Source of the DNA: Cordilura impudica
Taxonomy: Eukaryota; Arthropoda; Insecta; Diptera; Scathophagidae
Direction: 5' to 3'
NCBI GenBank assembly: GCA_963682025.1
Contig: OY821522.1
Coordinates: 29,066,959 to 29,130,958, forward strand
Length of the DNA stretch: 64,000 nucleotides
A program made the position numbers and the translations under genes. Shown here one piece after another: positions 22,503 to 34,071 of this stretch (its first letter is position 1; every line of letters begins with the position of its first letter). The notes beneath the pieces are model-generated. The model was given only the letters and a program-made list of their open reading frames with translations, was not told where the DNA came from and made no database searches.

Positions 22503-22991
22503 TGTAAATTTAGCAAAAAAATTTATGTATTAATTTATTTAAAGAGAAAAACACAAAAATAACGTTTGATGTTGTATTTTTTGTGTGTAATATTTAAATA
22601 TACATACATACACATATTAAATAATACAAATAATGTACATATATTATATATATGTATGTATGTATATTCATAGTAACTGCATGTTAGAAATAAATCGGTT
22701 ATTTTATTTACATAAAATTCTGCAGTATTTTGTTGTGGGGAAAATACATTTCTTTTGTATAACAGAGTGTCACTTCATTTTGCTCAGCGTGACTATGCCA
22801 CAGTAGATGCCGCCATAATTTTTGTTTGTTCTAATTAGCTTTGCAATAGTTATTTCTATTTTAACATGAATGTTAATATTTTCAACTAGATATCATACAG
22901 AACAATGTTAAGAGTATACACGGGTTGGTCTTTTATTTCATACGTTTTTTCATTATTCTTTTACAAATATGAACATAAGTTTGGCATATTA

Positions 22992-23566
22992 CCCACCAAT
23001 CTCACATCACACTGCAAGTTCGAAAAACTCAATACACTCACATTTTTTTTACTAATACACACACATTTTCCGAAGTGGTCACACTAATGGCACCAAATTT
23101 TTCGTGCGAATAGTGGCAGACACTAACGATGATTAATGTTACCCTGTTATAAATTTAATGCAAATTTACTGGATTCTGTAAAATTGTAATTAAAGTTTTA
23201 ACTTGTTAAATCTATTATAATGATTTATTTTTTGAAATGCGCATACAAAAACGCAAGTTTGTTAATTATAGAGCATAAATATTATTAACTGTTATTAAAA
23301 TAATACTAATAATAATAAATGTAAACATTTTCCCTCAAACATGTGCCTGTATAATAAACTTGGTAACTCTACTTAAAATAAAATAAGAGAGAGAAGTATA
23401 CAAATTTTTTCAAGTTTACACTTCGACAACATTTTAAAAATGAGATTGCAGTCAGATGTTTGAGCATAAAATTTAATGGCGATGGATTCGACTAATTCGA
23501 ACAATTTTTCGTTGATAATACGTACACAACGATTTTACAATTTCAGTGTGATGTGAGATTGGGGGG
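22992..23566. mobile_element. PIF/Harbinger-type MITE (575 bp) with TTA duplication
   Basis: Inverted termini of 23 bp: CCCACCAATCTCACATCACACTG on the left and its near-perfect reverse complement at 23544-23566 (one mismatch). TTA precedes the left end (22989-22991) and follows the right (23567-23569), the duplication typical of PIF/Harbinger. No ORF. The termini differ from those of the Harbinger at 23967, so it is another family. Confidence 0.72.
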
Positions 23567-24203
23567 TTAACTTTTTGTTGTCTTTACAAAATAGAGTTAC
23601 CGAGTTCGTCAATGAGTTTTTTGCTTACAAAACAGTTCTACATAGTTATATAGAATTATTATTCTGCTTTACCTATAAAATATCTGATTGCGATTACATC
23701 TAATTTTTAAAAATTGTTTATAATTAATAAAGCATTATTATTCACATAAATACAAAATTTCACTTTTTAAATTTTCCATTCAAATTTAAGAAAATATCAA
23801 TTATAATAAAAACTGAAAATAAAATTTCCAATTATAAATTAGAAAATATTAATTGAGTTTCAGAAAATCATATCAAAACGTCGGAAATAATAATTTTAAA
23901 TTTAGAAATATCTTTACATTTAAAAATGTTTACATTTAAAAAAAATATTGCCATTCAGGAGATATTCACCCTTATTCTATTTGGCGTCGTCAACACAAGA
24001 CAACGTCGTGTTTCACCGTTTGTTGTAAATCGGTATTCCCATTGTCGATATTGACATCTATCGATGACTGTCAACATATTTTTTGTATTCTGTAACAAAA
24101 TTTGACGACGACGTTGCTTTGAATTGACTCTGATTTTGTCGTCAGTATTTTTGGTGTTGAGTTTAATTTTTTTAGTGTTTTTTTTTTACAAAATAAAATA
24201 AAA

Positions 24204-25108
24204 ATGGAAAATAAGAAAATAAAAATAACAAACTCAAGCCAATTCGAAAAATTGGTGGAAGAATTGGAAAAAAATCCCCCACTTGCAAAAGGATTTCGTA
24301 GGGGCACTGTTCCGAATAATTATAAGGAACAGTGGGAAAGTATTTCCAAAGTGCTAAATGCTGTTGGCCCACCGAAAAGAACTGGTGATGAGTGGCAAAA
24401 GGTACAGTAAATTAGCCGTGTTTTACAAAAATATGTTGTATGGCAAAATTATTCTTGCAGGTTTGGCGGGACTTAAAATTTAAAGTAAAAAAAAAATTGA
24501 TTACGAACAAATCCGAGTGTAAGGCTACTGGAGGCGGCATATTTACGCAGCTGACACTCAGCCCCTTAGAGGAATCTGTGGCGAATCTGCTCCAATTTCA
24601 AAAGCAAATAAACCCTGAGGGTGCTGTTCAGGGAGGCAAATGTCAAAGCCAAAACACAGAACACGAGATTCTAGAAATAGCAGAAGAAATGACTGACAGT
24701 GTTTATTTGGATTTGACAAATGAGCTAACATCACCTCAAAGTGTAAGTCGAAAATTGGATTCTGCAACCACTTCTACGCGAAATGAAACCCCTTTAAAAA
24801 GAAAGTTAATTTGTTCTACGCCAAAAAAAAAGAACAAAATTCTAACGGCAACTATGAATTACTTAAAAAGCATAGTAATGAACAGGCAAAGCTATTGACG
24901 GACGAATTGTATGTCGTCAGTAAAACGTAGCCTAAGAGACATGAATAAGTTTCACTAGCAATTATTGGATATAGAAGAAAAGAACTTAAAATTAACAACA
25001 GAAAGAAGTGAAAGAGAAAAAGAGATGCATGAGGCTGAACTAAAAATTAAAAAAATTAGTTTGTCCATCAAGGAGAAGGAGCTTCAGCTACTAAACAGCA
25101 ATATTTGA
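24204..25108 (+). pseudogene. Harbinger Myb/SANT-like DNA-binding protein, C-terminus broken
   Basis: Exon 1 (24204-24401, 66 codons) joins exon 2 (from 24461) in phase 0 across a 59-bp intron with GTACAG donor and TTGCAG acceptor. The joined sequence has the Trp-spaced Myb/SANT-like fold (QWESI, GDEWQK, VWRDLK) and the ATGGG and LSPLEE motifs usual in this partner protein. It probably helps bring the transposase to the nucleus and the ends. The frame stops at 24896-24898. Beyond it a coiled-coil-like Lys/Glu-rich tail is readable to 25108, but only through two frame changes (near 24840 and 24925) and an in-frame TAG at 24956. The C-terminus thus appears damaged. Confidence 0.82.
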
Positions 25109-25206
25109 GTAAAAATTAATTCTGTTTTCGTTATGTTTTTGTTTATTACATAATTTAATTTGTTATTTGTTTTAATAAAAAAATGAATTAAAAGACTGAG
25201 TTTAAA

Positions 25207-26462
25207 TTAGAGAAAACTTTGTTTTATTAGTTCTCTTATTTGAAATGCCTCAGAACTTTGTATAATTTCAGCGTCGGTATGCGTCACAATATCGTTTTGG
25301 TTGTTTTGCGTTTCCTCATATGTAGTGTCCAACCCATATTCAATACATATATTGTTAAGCGCAGCGCAAACATTGACAACTTTAATTGCTTTTGCCGGTG
25401 TGTAGTGAAGTTGACGTGCGCCAAGAAGGCAGCGAAATCGGTTTTTTAACACACCAATGCTTCTTTCAACTATATTTCTCGCCTTAGCATGTTTTAAATT
25501 AAAATTAGCCTCTGCACTTCCTGGGACAGTTGAGCGATATGGCGTCATCAAATATGGCTCAAGAGGATAGCCTGCATCACCTGACGAAAAAGTTAAATTA
25601 ATAAATGTCATCTAAATTAACCTTAAAATGTTACCTAACAGCCAGGTATTACGGTCACCAGCATTATATCGTTCTTGTAATTCTTTTCTTGCCTGACTAA
25701 CGTTCCAGATTAATGAATCGTGACAAGAACCTGCGTATCGGGCATCCAAAAACCGTATTCTCATTTTGTGATCACAAATCTATGTTGATGTGAAATGTCT
25801 ATGAATATATAATATACAACGAAAATATATTACAAACTTACAATCATAGCATTTAAGCTAAAATATCCTTTACGATTAAAGTACAGATGCTGGTCTTCTT
25901 TCTTTGGGGCCAAAATTTTTATATGTGTTCCATCCACACATCCAATAATGCCGGGAAAATCAGTTTGTTCAAAGAAATGTAGTTTGGCTTCAGTTTTTTC
26001 AGCCTCTGTCATATCAAACTTTATCCATTGTGGACAAACTGTCATTTCCATGACATGCAGAGTTTCAGACAGAATCTTCGATACTACTGGCTGTGATAGT
26101 CCCAGGTTGAAATCATTTCCTACACTCAGCTGGTATGAGCCCTGGGCTAAAAAGCGTAATGTTGCTGCCAATTTGATGGTGTTCGGAATAAATGTTGACC
26201 TGACCCCGCTTTTCAAATGAGGTCCTATTGTCTCGAGCACATGCCTAAATGCTGCTTTGTTTAGCCGAAAATAGCTTTTAAACCTTTTAAATAAATAATA
26301 AAATGCATTTCTTGCAAATAGAAGCTTTGAATTTACCACTTACTTTTCATCCGGTAATTTAAATATGTTACACTTCTGTCTGAGAAACTTTCTTTGCACT
26401 ATTAAATTTTTTTTATTTTCTTCATTATCCGATTCGGAATTGTCATCGAGAAGAAAAAACAT
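25207..26462 (-). CDS. HARBI1-type Harbinger transposase, four exons, apparently intact
   Basis: Exons by my reading: 26462-26344, 26283-25842, 25779-25635 and 25580-25207. The three introns are 60, 62 and 54 bp, all GT...AG, and the exon lengths sum to 1080 bases, giving 359 residues plus TAA with no internal stop. The N-terminus is short and acidic, followed by a helix-turn-helix-like region. Then come GCVDGTHIKI (first Asp), a GSCHDSLIW segment, GDAGYPLEPY (second Asp) and ARNIVERSIGVLKNRFRCL (Glu), which together are the DDE nuclease of this family. The start codon is chosen because it is the first ATG in the only frame that splices cleanly to exon 2. The length is normal for the family. 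This is the only complete mobile-element gene in the window. Confidence 0.92.
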
Positions 26463-26702
26463 TTTTTTAATATATGTATTTATTTTTTTTCAAATAAAAT
26501 TGTTTCAACGAAAATTGTAAATAAAATAAATCAGCTGACACAAATATTAGATATGTGTGTTGTATTTTATTAAAATTATCGATAAACAGTCAACATCGTA
26601 TTAAGACTCTTAGGGAATACCAAACTGGTGTTGATGTTGAGTTAAAGTGATGTTGACTTAAAATTGACGACGATGTTGACGACGCCAAATAGAATAAGGG
26701 TG

Positions 26703-27079
26703 ATTAATAACTTTTCAGTACCGCGATTCAGTAACTTCTTTTAACGATAGTCGAATTGTAAAAATAAAGAAAATTGCAAAATTATCAGTAAAATTTTGAA
26801 ACGATATTCGCTATTGTTAAAGTCAGCTGTTGTTGTTATCTAAACGACAACCATTTTTGTGTTGTTTATCCAATCGATAAAAACTTAAATTTTTAGGTTG
26901 AAATGTCGTCATACATAAATAAAAATCATGAAATAGTGAAAATATTTTGCTTTAATTAAAAAACTTTTTTATATAAATAAAAAAATTAAATAGCATATTC
27001 AATTCATTATTTCATTTTCAAATAAATAAACAGAAATATTAGTAAAAAAAATAAAGGTATTAAACATAAACATAAAATC
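26703..27079. other. AT-rich interval, nothing recognised
   Basis: No gene or repeat that I can identify between the Harbinger right end and the foldback element. Confidence 0.4.
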
Positions 27080-27955
27080 ATCCTGTCAAACACGAAGTAA
27101 TTTGTTTTTTTCAGAGTTCAGAAAAAAACACACACTGAATAAAAAACTCGTACATATATGTAAACAAACATAACTTAGACCAACACGCACATATTTTTAT
27201 TTTCATATCAATTATGTTTGTTTTTAAATTTTCTTCGGTGCCCAACACAACCATGACTGTGTTCGTTTTACTATTTCGTTATTTACACGAACATTTTTCT
27301 ATCAGGTACTTTTTGTTTAAATCACACATAAAGCACACATTTTTGAGTGTTGCTTTATTTGAAGTTCATGTTCTGGTACGTGTACTGAAAAAACAAACAA
27401 AACATGTACAATAAACAGGTTCGAGTTCAGTTATATTTTAAGTCGTGTTGTGGCTCGTGTAGTAAGAAAAAACACAACATGTACAATAAACAGGTTCGAG
27501 TTCAGTTATATTTTAAACACGACTTAAAATATAACTGAACTCGAACCTGTTTATTGTACATGTTCTGTTTTTTCTTACTACACGAGCCACAACACGACTT
27601 AAAATATAACTGAACTCGAACCTGTTTATTGTACATGTTTTGTTTGTTTTTTCAGTACACGTAGCAGAACATGAACTTCAAATAAAGCAACACTCAGAAA
27701 TGTGTGCTTTATGTGTGATTGAAACAAAAAGTATGTGATACAAAAATGTTCGTGTAAATAACGAAATATTAAAACGAACACAGTCATGGTTGTGTTGGGC
27801 ACCGTAGAAAATTTAGAAACGCACATAATTGATATGAAAATAAAGATATGTGTTGGCTGCTTTTGAACAGAACATTGTGTGTTTCATGTGTGTATTTTCT
27901 GAACCTTGGTTTTTTTCTATTCTTTGTGTTTTTCGCTTATTTTGACAGAGATGCC
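27080..27955. mobile_element. Foldback-like element: long imperfect palindrome
   Basis: Left arm about 27080-27516 and right arm about 27524-27955 are reverse complements, nearly perfect near the centre (ATTTTAA...ACACGAC...TTAAAAT) and more diverged outwards. Each arm holds a direct repeat with 75-bp spacing (27401-27441 and 27476-27516 on the left; mirrored on the right). Long arms with internal direct repeats and no transposase are the mark of foldback-type elements. The mirrored ORFs at 27214-27414 (+) and 27626-27826 (-) are products of this symmetry. Confidence 0.8.
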
Positions 27956-28334
27956 ACTTCTTTACAATTTAAATAAATAGAAAAACAGATTTGTCGATAT
28001 TAATTTAAATTCAATGAATTTAAGAAAACCTCAAATGATATTTAAGAATTGCTAACATAAAAATTGTTACATAAGTAAACGTAATTTTATGAGAATGTTA
28101 TTTTTTATATATAAATTTTCACAATTTTTTTTGGATGAAAATTTGAAGTTTTTCAGAAAATAAAGATAACATTAAATTATTTTATTTAAAATGTTTGGGA
28201 CTTTTCGTTTTTTGCGTTTTTCATCCCTAATTTGATTATTTATTATTATAAATTTATTCTCTATGTTTTCAAAATATGGCAATATTTTAAAAAAAAGTTG
28301 AGAGAGCTTTTTTTTTTGGTTATTATTTTGTTAC
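27956..28334. other. AT-rich interval, nothing recognised
   Basis: No gene or clear repeat between the foldback element and the next dispersed repeat. Confidence 0.35.
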
Positions 28335-28770
28335 TCCATCCGACCTATATGGCCACAATGAAGAAATATTTGGCCAGTTAAAAGAAACTATACAGCCATC
28401 TCCAATTAGCACGATTTAATGCATATAGCCACTCTACACAACCATTACCTTTGCAATGGAGGTTAGGGCGAGCTATTTAATTAGCAAAAACTAAATTAAA
28501 CGAGAAGTTATGTCATATAACCGGAAACGCATGCATATAGGTATATAACCAAAATGCATGCCGATCAGCAACCACGATGACCAAAAAGCAAACACCGAAA
28601 TAAATCCGAAATAATAGAAAAGAAGAAAACCAACCCAAAGAATTTGCTGAAATAATTTGGTATTAAGTTTAACAAATTGTTTACTTTTTCATTTACATTT
28701 ATTATCAAGACTCAAACCGAGGTGGAGGGTATCAAAGATTCGGCACAGCCGAATTTAACACTCTTACTTG
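28335..28770 (+). repeat. 3' end of a dispersed fly repeat
   Basis: The segment ends GTGGAGGGTATCAAAGATTCGGCACAGCCGAATTTAACACTCTTACTTGTTTT, best seen in two parts: GAGGGTATCAAAGATTCGGC (28721 on) and CAGCCGAATTTAACACTC (28745 on). The TTCGGC...GCCGAA hairpin and the CTCTTACTTGTTT end are typical of an abundant fly repeat class. The upstream boundary is uncertain. Confidence 0.45.
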
Positions 28771-28864
28771 TTTTAATTTTAGTTCGGCTTGAGGTCATAA
28801 ATTTTAAAAAAATAAAATAAAAACAGAATTGTTTTAAATTTTATTATCAATTTTTGTTTAATTA

Positions 28865-28910
28865 AAACCCAATATTTCGATCGAAATCTTCGATCATCTT
28901 CAGGGGATCT
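28865..28910 (-). ncRNA. Hammerhead-like motif, left repeat of the second PLE
   Basis: On the minus strand CCC, CUGAAGA, an extra U, hairpin GAUCGA/UCGAUC, GAAA, UAUU and GGG follow each other. Stem III would be the self-complementary AUAU. The layout is the same as at 13645-13685 although the helices have other sequences. Confidence 0.5.
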
Positions 28911-29066
28911 ATTTAATGAAATACGTACAAAAACAAATAACACAATAAATACAAAATATATGTACATATAAAAACGGATAATACATTTATCACAAAAAGT
29001 TTTATTACATACATTTTTAAAAAACAAATATTCCGCGATTATTTCTGTTTGTTGTTTGGTTTATTG

Positions 29067-29720
29067 TCACTTTGTGTTTGATTTTAATCTATATTTGTCA
29101 ATTGTATGTCTGTAAACTTGAGCGCACTTGTCAGTATCAGTTTTGTAATTTAGCCTCTTCTCTGTCGGTACATTAATAATGTGTAGCATTTCTAGAGTAT
29201 ATCCCTTTTTGTAGTTACTCTCACCCACTAATATCTTTACATCGTCAAAGTTAGGTTTATGACCAGTCAAAGTACAGTGGGTTGCTAATGCAGTTTTTTG
29301 AGATAAAGGTTTGTCAATTTGTTTCTGATCTGACTTATGTGATGCAAGTCTAGCTTTAAGTTTAGTTTATGTCGTGCCAACATATACCTTTTGGCATACA
29401 TTGGATTCGTCCCCTTTACAATTTATGTTATAAACTAAGTTAGATTTGTCATTTCTTTCCAATTTTGATTTTGTTTTACTGAAGAGTTTGTCAAGGGTAT
29501 TATCGGTCTTAAGCGCTAGTTCATATTTTTCTTTATTATAAATATTGGAATTTTTAAGTCTTTCAGATAGGCTTGGTATATAAGTCATGGATTTGTATAT
29601 TTTTGGAGGTTTTTCTATTCGAATATTTCCTTTACTTTTCTTTTGCCATTGGCCTATCAAGTTATTAATTGTTTTTATTGGAAAGTCATTTTTAATTAAT
29701 ATATTTCTTATAATGTCCAT
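29067..29720 (-). pseudogene. Penelope-like element connector and GIY-YIG endonuclease
   Basis: 29367-29720 has the connector (MTYIPSLSERLKNS, TDNTLDKLFSKTKSKLER) leading into NLVYNINCKG and KVYVGTT, the start of the GIY-YIG domain with an intact YVGTT. After one frame break near 29367 the same product continues in 29067-29270 with TGHKPNFDDVKILVGE and a short end. The upstream RT is absent. One disruption appears enough to kill it; otherwise the endonuclease is well preserved. Confidence 0.83.
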
Positions 29721-29736
29721 ATTTCTGAGATTAAAT

Positions 29737-29782
29737 AGATCCCCTGAAGATGATCGAAGATTTCGATCGAAATATTGGGTTT
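29737..29782 (+). ncRNA. Hammerhead-like motif, right repeat of the second PLE
   Basis: Mirror copy of 28865-28910 in the right inverted repeat, here on the plus strand: CTGAAGA at 29744, GAAA at 29769. The two copies point outwards from the element. Confidence 0.5.
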
Positions 29783-29876
29783 TAAATAAACAAAAGTTGA
29801 TAATAAAATTTAAAACAATTCTGTTTTTATTTTATTTTATTAAAATTTATGACCTCAAGCCGAACTAAAATTAAAA

Positions 29877-30589
29877 TTATCTAATTTGTAAAAAATTAAA
29901 ATAGAAATCGTCTAACAGATTTACATGTTTAGGATCTTGTTCGTATAAAATGTTGCCCATATGATATTTATATTGATTATGTTATACAACCTTAAAATAG
30001 GTTAATTAATTTTTTCTATATACGTACGTTTTCTTATTTTAACTGTAAGTTTCTCTAAGTCCATTGAGTGAGAGAGAGACTGCAGTTCACTCACACAAAG
30101 CAAAATATTTATATTTATTGCTTTAGTTTGACAGGTTAATTTTGTGTTCTTTTTAATTCATAACTTAAAATCTAGATATAAATAATTTTATGTTCAAGAC
30201 TGGACAGGAGCCATTACGTATTAGTAGTAGTAGTATGTAATCAATATTTTAAAATAACATTATAAAAATTCTATAATTTATAATTACATTTTCAAATGTT
30301 AATAAAGAATTTACGACACTGACCTGACAATAGTCGTCTGTCGGATGTGTGAAAATTTTGTACATAAGTAAATTAAAAATTTTTGTTTTAAACTTTTTGT
30401 TTTAAATATTCATGTTAAATTGTTAATTATTAAATTATTAAAAATTGTATTCTATCAATATTTTTCTGTAATGTAGGGCATTGATAATATATTGTACCAG
30501 ATTTTTCCACCCGTATACGCCGTTTAAACTTTGTACGATCTGGTAATTTTCTAAGAAATTGTTTCCAAAGAAACGTAATCTAAAATCTC
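29877..30589. other. AT-rich interval, nothing recognised
   Basis: No gene visible. 30465-30589 may belong to the 3' end of the old LINE to its right. Confidence 0.35.
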
Positions 30590-31858
30590 ATAATATTAGA
30601 CAACGGTCTATGAAATGTTGAATGTTTTCTGCGTCATTTAAGTTGCATAAGGAACATAGGTTAGACTAGTTTGACGCAAAGCTTGTGTCATTTAACACAA
30701 TTATATTACATCTGGCTTTCAAGATCCACATAAATTCGGTTTGCGTGTTTACATCCATCATATAATATAAACCTTTAGAGAAATCCAAGTTCTTGTAGAA
30801 TCCGTTTGAATCACGGGCACGTATCTTTGTTTTGTTGCAATCCTCAATTTTTCCGATAGTTGGCTACATTTGCTTCTCCAGTATAAATTTGATATATTTT
30901 CATATTCCCAACTCACACTAAGGCGTTGATAAAGTTGATTTAACCCCTTTACGTGTCAAAAATAATTTTAAAAATCTGAAAATTTTTAGCTTGTTATGGC
31001 GATAAAGCCGGAAAATATAATTTTCACCTAACAGGTAGACTATATATATATTTTTTTAATCATAGAAATAAGCAAAGCAATGCAAAATTTAAATATGCCA
31101 TTAACTTTTTCATTCCAATCAATGCCTGCTTTGATGTCGAATATATTCGACAAAAACAGAGAAAGGGTTAAGCTTTTGGCCTATATTTGTTTATCCATTA
31201 ACTTCAGCGATAGCTGGTGTGGCAGTCTGTTTGAATCGTACTCAAAAAAGTTCGTCCCATATATCTCATATGCAAATCTAGTGTATATTGGTGGCCTTCT
31301 TCCATATTGGTTTCGAACATCAGTATGTAAGTAGGTGTGAACGACGTTAGACATAGAATCTTCTTGACAAAATTCCTTTGCAGTTTGTTGACTTCATCAA
31401 AAAGTGAATACCCCCAAACCTGTGCTCCATATGTTTGGAAAGCTCTGCAGACTGCTTGAAAGAGTTGTCATTTAGCCCTGACTAAAATGTTCTTCTTACT
31501 TAGAAAACTATGCCAAGATGCATTTATACTGTTCTTTGCAAAATTGTTTCTATTCTCAATATGTTGTCTGAAAACCATCCTCGGCGTAAGTGTCATTCCT
31601 AAATAACAGAACTGGGTACAATCTTTATCTCATTGCCATCGAAAGTCCAGTTTTCTTCCCTTGCTCTCCTCCCTCCATTTCTAAACACTATAATTTCTGA
31701 TTTGCTTAGGTTGACTTCCAAGTTCTATTCCTGACAATATTTTTCTAGGTTTTTCATCAGTTTCTGTGACGTACTTACTTTGTCTGCCATGATAACAATA
31801 TCATCTGCATATAATAATAATCTGATGTTAATATCATCTATATAAACCCCTCCACCCA
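30590..31858 (-). pseudogene. Old minus-strand LINE, RT C-terminal half and zinc-knuckle tail
   Basis: On the minus strand from 31858: GGGVYIDDINIRLLL and the catalytic YADD (31800-31811), then KNLEKYCQ, LSKSEIIVF, a thumb-like region, and near 30600-30680 LCSLCNLNDAENIQHFI, the C-x2-C...H...C end found in many LINE polymerases. Several stops interrupt it. The N-terminal RT half of the same element lies at 41015-41625; the two are separated by a later insertion of 9.2 kb. The clade is not certain. Confidence 0.75.
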
Positions 31859-32356
31859 ATGATTCATGTAAGTCATAAATGTTCTTTATGTGATAATAAG
31901 GTTCACTACAAATGTGCTGCTACAATAAGCCCAGTATACACCACCGAAATGCTTAATATCATTAAAACTAGTAATGGAGCTGTACTGTTTAGATGTGGTA
32001 CCTGCATGAACCATCAGACTCGTAATGATAATATTATAAACAAAATTAAAAAACTAGAAGAAACCGTAAATAAACTTTCAGATATAATAACAAATAATAT
32101 TTTGTATGAGCTAAAGAATATCAAAGAAGAATTAACACGATGTTTGGCGAAGGCAATTGAAACTGAAACATTAGTGAAGGAGAAAATACAGGAGCTAATG
32201 GACGATAATGAGTCTATACGTCAACACTTTTACCGTGGAGATATAATTATACAAGGAATAGATGCTAAACTTGTCAAGTCTACAAATGAATTGTATAGTG
32301 AAATATTCAAAATCGGAAGCATATTTGAGGTTGAATTGACCATCTGTCTCCATTAG
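31859..32356 (+). pseudogene. LINE ORF1 fragment with Cys-rich finger and coiled coil
   Basis: 165 codons. The start has a CSLCDNKVHYKC...FRCGTC pattern, resembling the PHD/RING-like finger found in ORF1 of CR1-group LINEs. A long charged coiled coil (IKKLEETVNKLSDII, ELKNIKEEL) follows. The chosen ATG lies at the element boundary, so the true N-terminus is probably lost. After 32356 the frame is broken. ORF1 proteins bind LINE RNA. Confidence 0.6.
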
Positions 32357-32955
32357 CTTCAAAATTTAACTCTTGGTGTAGAAAACTGATGAAAGCTGAG
32401 AAGATTAAAAATTCAGAGTCATAAAGAAGAACATACCAGAAGCAAAAGTTACTCTTATTACGGGCGAAGAAAAAACATTAAGTGTTGAGGTGGTAAATGC
32501 TATGTGGAAGACTACTCAAAATACTAATACTTATTCTGCAGAGAAGAATAAATAGGATGAGAGTTAAAGTATATTTTATAAACAATACAAGTATTGCATG
32601 TTATATAGTTGTACATTAATATTTGATCTGTATTTCTCTTAATAATTCAATTATTATATATTATCTCTTTTTTGCATATACTAGTTAAAAATATTTGTTT
32701 CTAGAAAGCTACAAAAAAAAAAAAAAAACAGAAATAATATGTGATTAACAAATTTTTTGCTTCTTCGTCATGATAAAGCTGATGAATGTTCATTTCCCAG
32801 GTACGAATTTGATTTTAAGGGATAGGAGTTTTAGAAGAAAGTATTGATGATGAAAAACATTTTAATTTTGTATCATATAATGTTAAGGATTTATAATACA
32901 CATTTATATTTAGAATCGTATTTTTTATCACGAATATGGGCGGTTTCATTGTTTA

Positions 32956-33672
32956 TTGGAAGTGAATAATAATTTAGGGGAAGTGGTAACCAATAGTGTA
33001 TTAAATGGTCTTAATTTAAATTCTAGTAATCTGAATATTATTCATATGAATGTTCAGAGTATTGCGCCGCGACTGAATTCTGTTAAATTGGATGAGATAA
33101 GTCACGTGGTAGGATTAAATAATTTTGATAAAGTTGCTATGTCGGAATCGTGGTTAAGTGAAGGCATTTTAAACAAAGCTATAGAAATTATTGGGTATCA
33201 TTTACTTCGCAACGATAAATTAAGTGGCCGGGGTGGAGGAGTATGTTTATGTGTGCATAATAATCTTAAATCAAAAATTGTCTGTGAGTATAATAAAGGA
33301 CTGACTTGTGATGCTATCTTTGTTGAAGTAACTGGTTTAAACTCTACTAAAATTGTAGTTGGTGTGATTTATCTGCCTTACGGAAATATTAGTCAATGTA
33401 AAGATGAGTTGTTAGAATTGTCTGCTAGGTGCAATCATTTAATAGTTTGTGGAGATTTTAATATTAATTTATTCGAGGATAGCTCTCCTTTAAGAAGAAT
33501 TTTATCTAAAACACGATTAAATGTTGTTCACAATAGTTTACCCACACATTTTGATTTCCTAAACAGGTGCAGTTTAATTGATTATTTCCTTTTATCTAAT
33601 GCGGAGTTAGTTAGGTCAATTTCAATTTCCAGCCCTCAATTCGCACCATGCGTTTATATTTATTTAGTATAA
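32956..33672 (+). pseudogene. LINE endonuclease (EEP family)
   Basis: 238 codons with the apurinic-type nuclease blocks: LNIIHMNVQS (first Asn), SESWLS where a catalytic Glu is expected, GGGVCLCV, VVGVIYLPYG, VCGDFNINL (Asp and Asn) and SLIDYFL. Nearly every active-site block is recognisable. A frame change after 33672 separates it from RT. It would nick target DNA to start target-primed reverse transcription. Confidence 0.82.
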
Positions 33673-34071
33673 AATTGATATTATGAGAACGAATAATATG
33701 GTTCAAGTGGGGGATTATAAAAATTTTAACATTGAGAATTGTACTCAAGATTTAGAAGAAATAGATTTCAGGCCCATTTATCACAATACTAATGTTGACT
33801 TTCAGGTAGAATATCTAACAGCTTTGCTATTGAGTATTTATTAAAAAAATGTACCATTGAGAACATCATCGGTTGCTAAAAGATATCCATGGATGAATTC
33901 GTCGAATGTTAAAACAGTAAAACGTTTAAAACCGGTCAAAAGTGTTATCAGAAAGGAGAGGGCGAGGTATTGTAGTGAGTTATTCGATTCCGCAACATCA
34001 CGAACATTATGGAATGAGTTAAGAGAGTTGGTGTTACTAAAAGCAAGGACAACAGATCTTCTGGCATTAAT

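Larger units (their letters stand above)
23967..26702. mobile_element. Harbinger DNA transposon, 2.74 kb, complete
   Basis: The left end CACCCTTATTCTATTTGGCG continues to GTCGTCAAC and is repeated exactly in inverted orientation at the right end (to 26702), 29 bp in all. ATT flanks both sides (23964-23966 and 26703-26705), a 3-bp duplication as in the PIF/Harbinger group. Inside are the two usual genes, a Myb/SANT-like protein on the plus strand and a HARBI1-type transposase on the minus strand, in convergent orientation. A GTCGTCAAC/GTTGAC(GAC) motif recurs near both ends and may be the protein binding site. Confidence 0.95.
28771..29876 (-). mobile_element. Penelope-like element, 5'-truncated, between 146-bp inverted repeats
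   Basis: 28771-28916 and 29731-29876 are near-perfect reverse complements of equal length. The interior on the minus strand is the end of a PLE polyprotein. Both repeats hold a hammerhead-like motif. It is a different family from the PLE at 13587, since neither the repeats nor the proteins match closely. Confidence 0.85.

Noticed and set aside
27214..27826. Mirror-image ORFs of 66 codons on opposite strands
   Set aside because: They arise because the foldback arms are reverse complements.
32356..32955. Possible separate gene between ORF1 and endonuclease of the plus-strand LINE
   Set aside because: Only short broken frames; it fits decayed ORF1 end and spacer.
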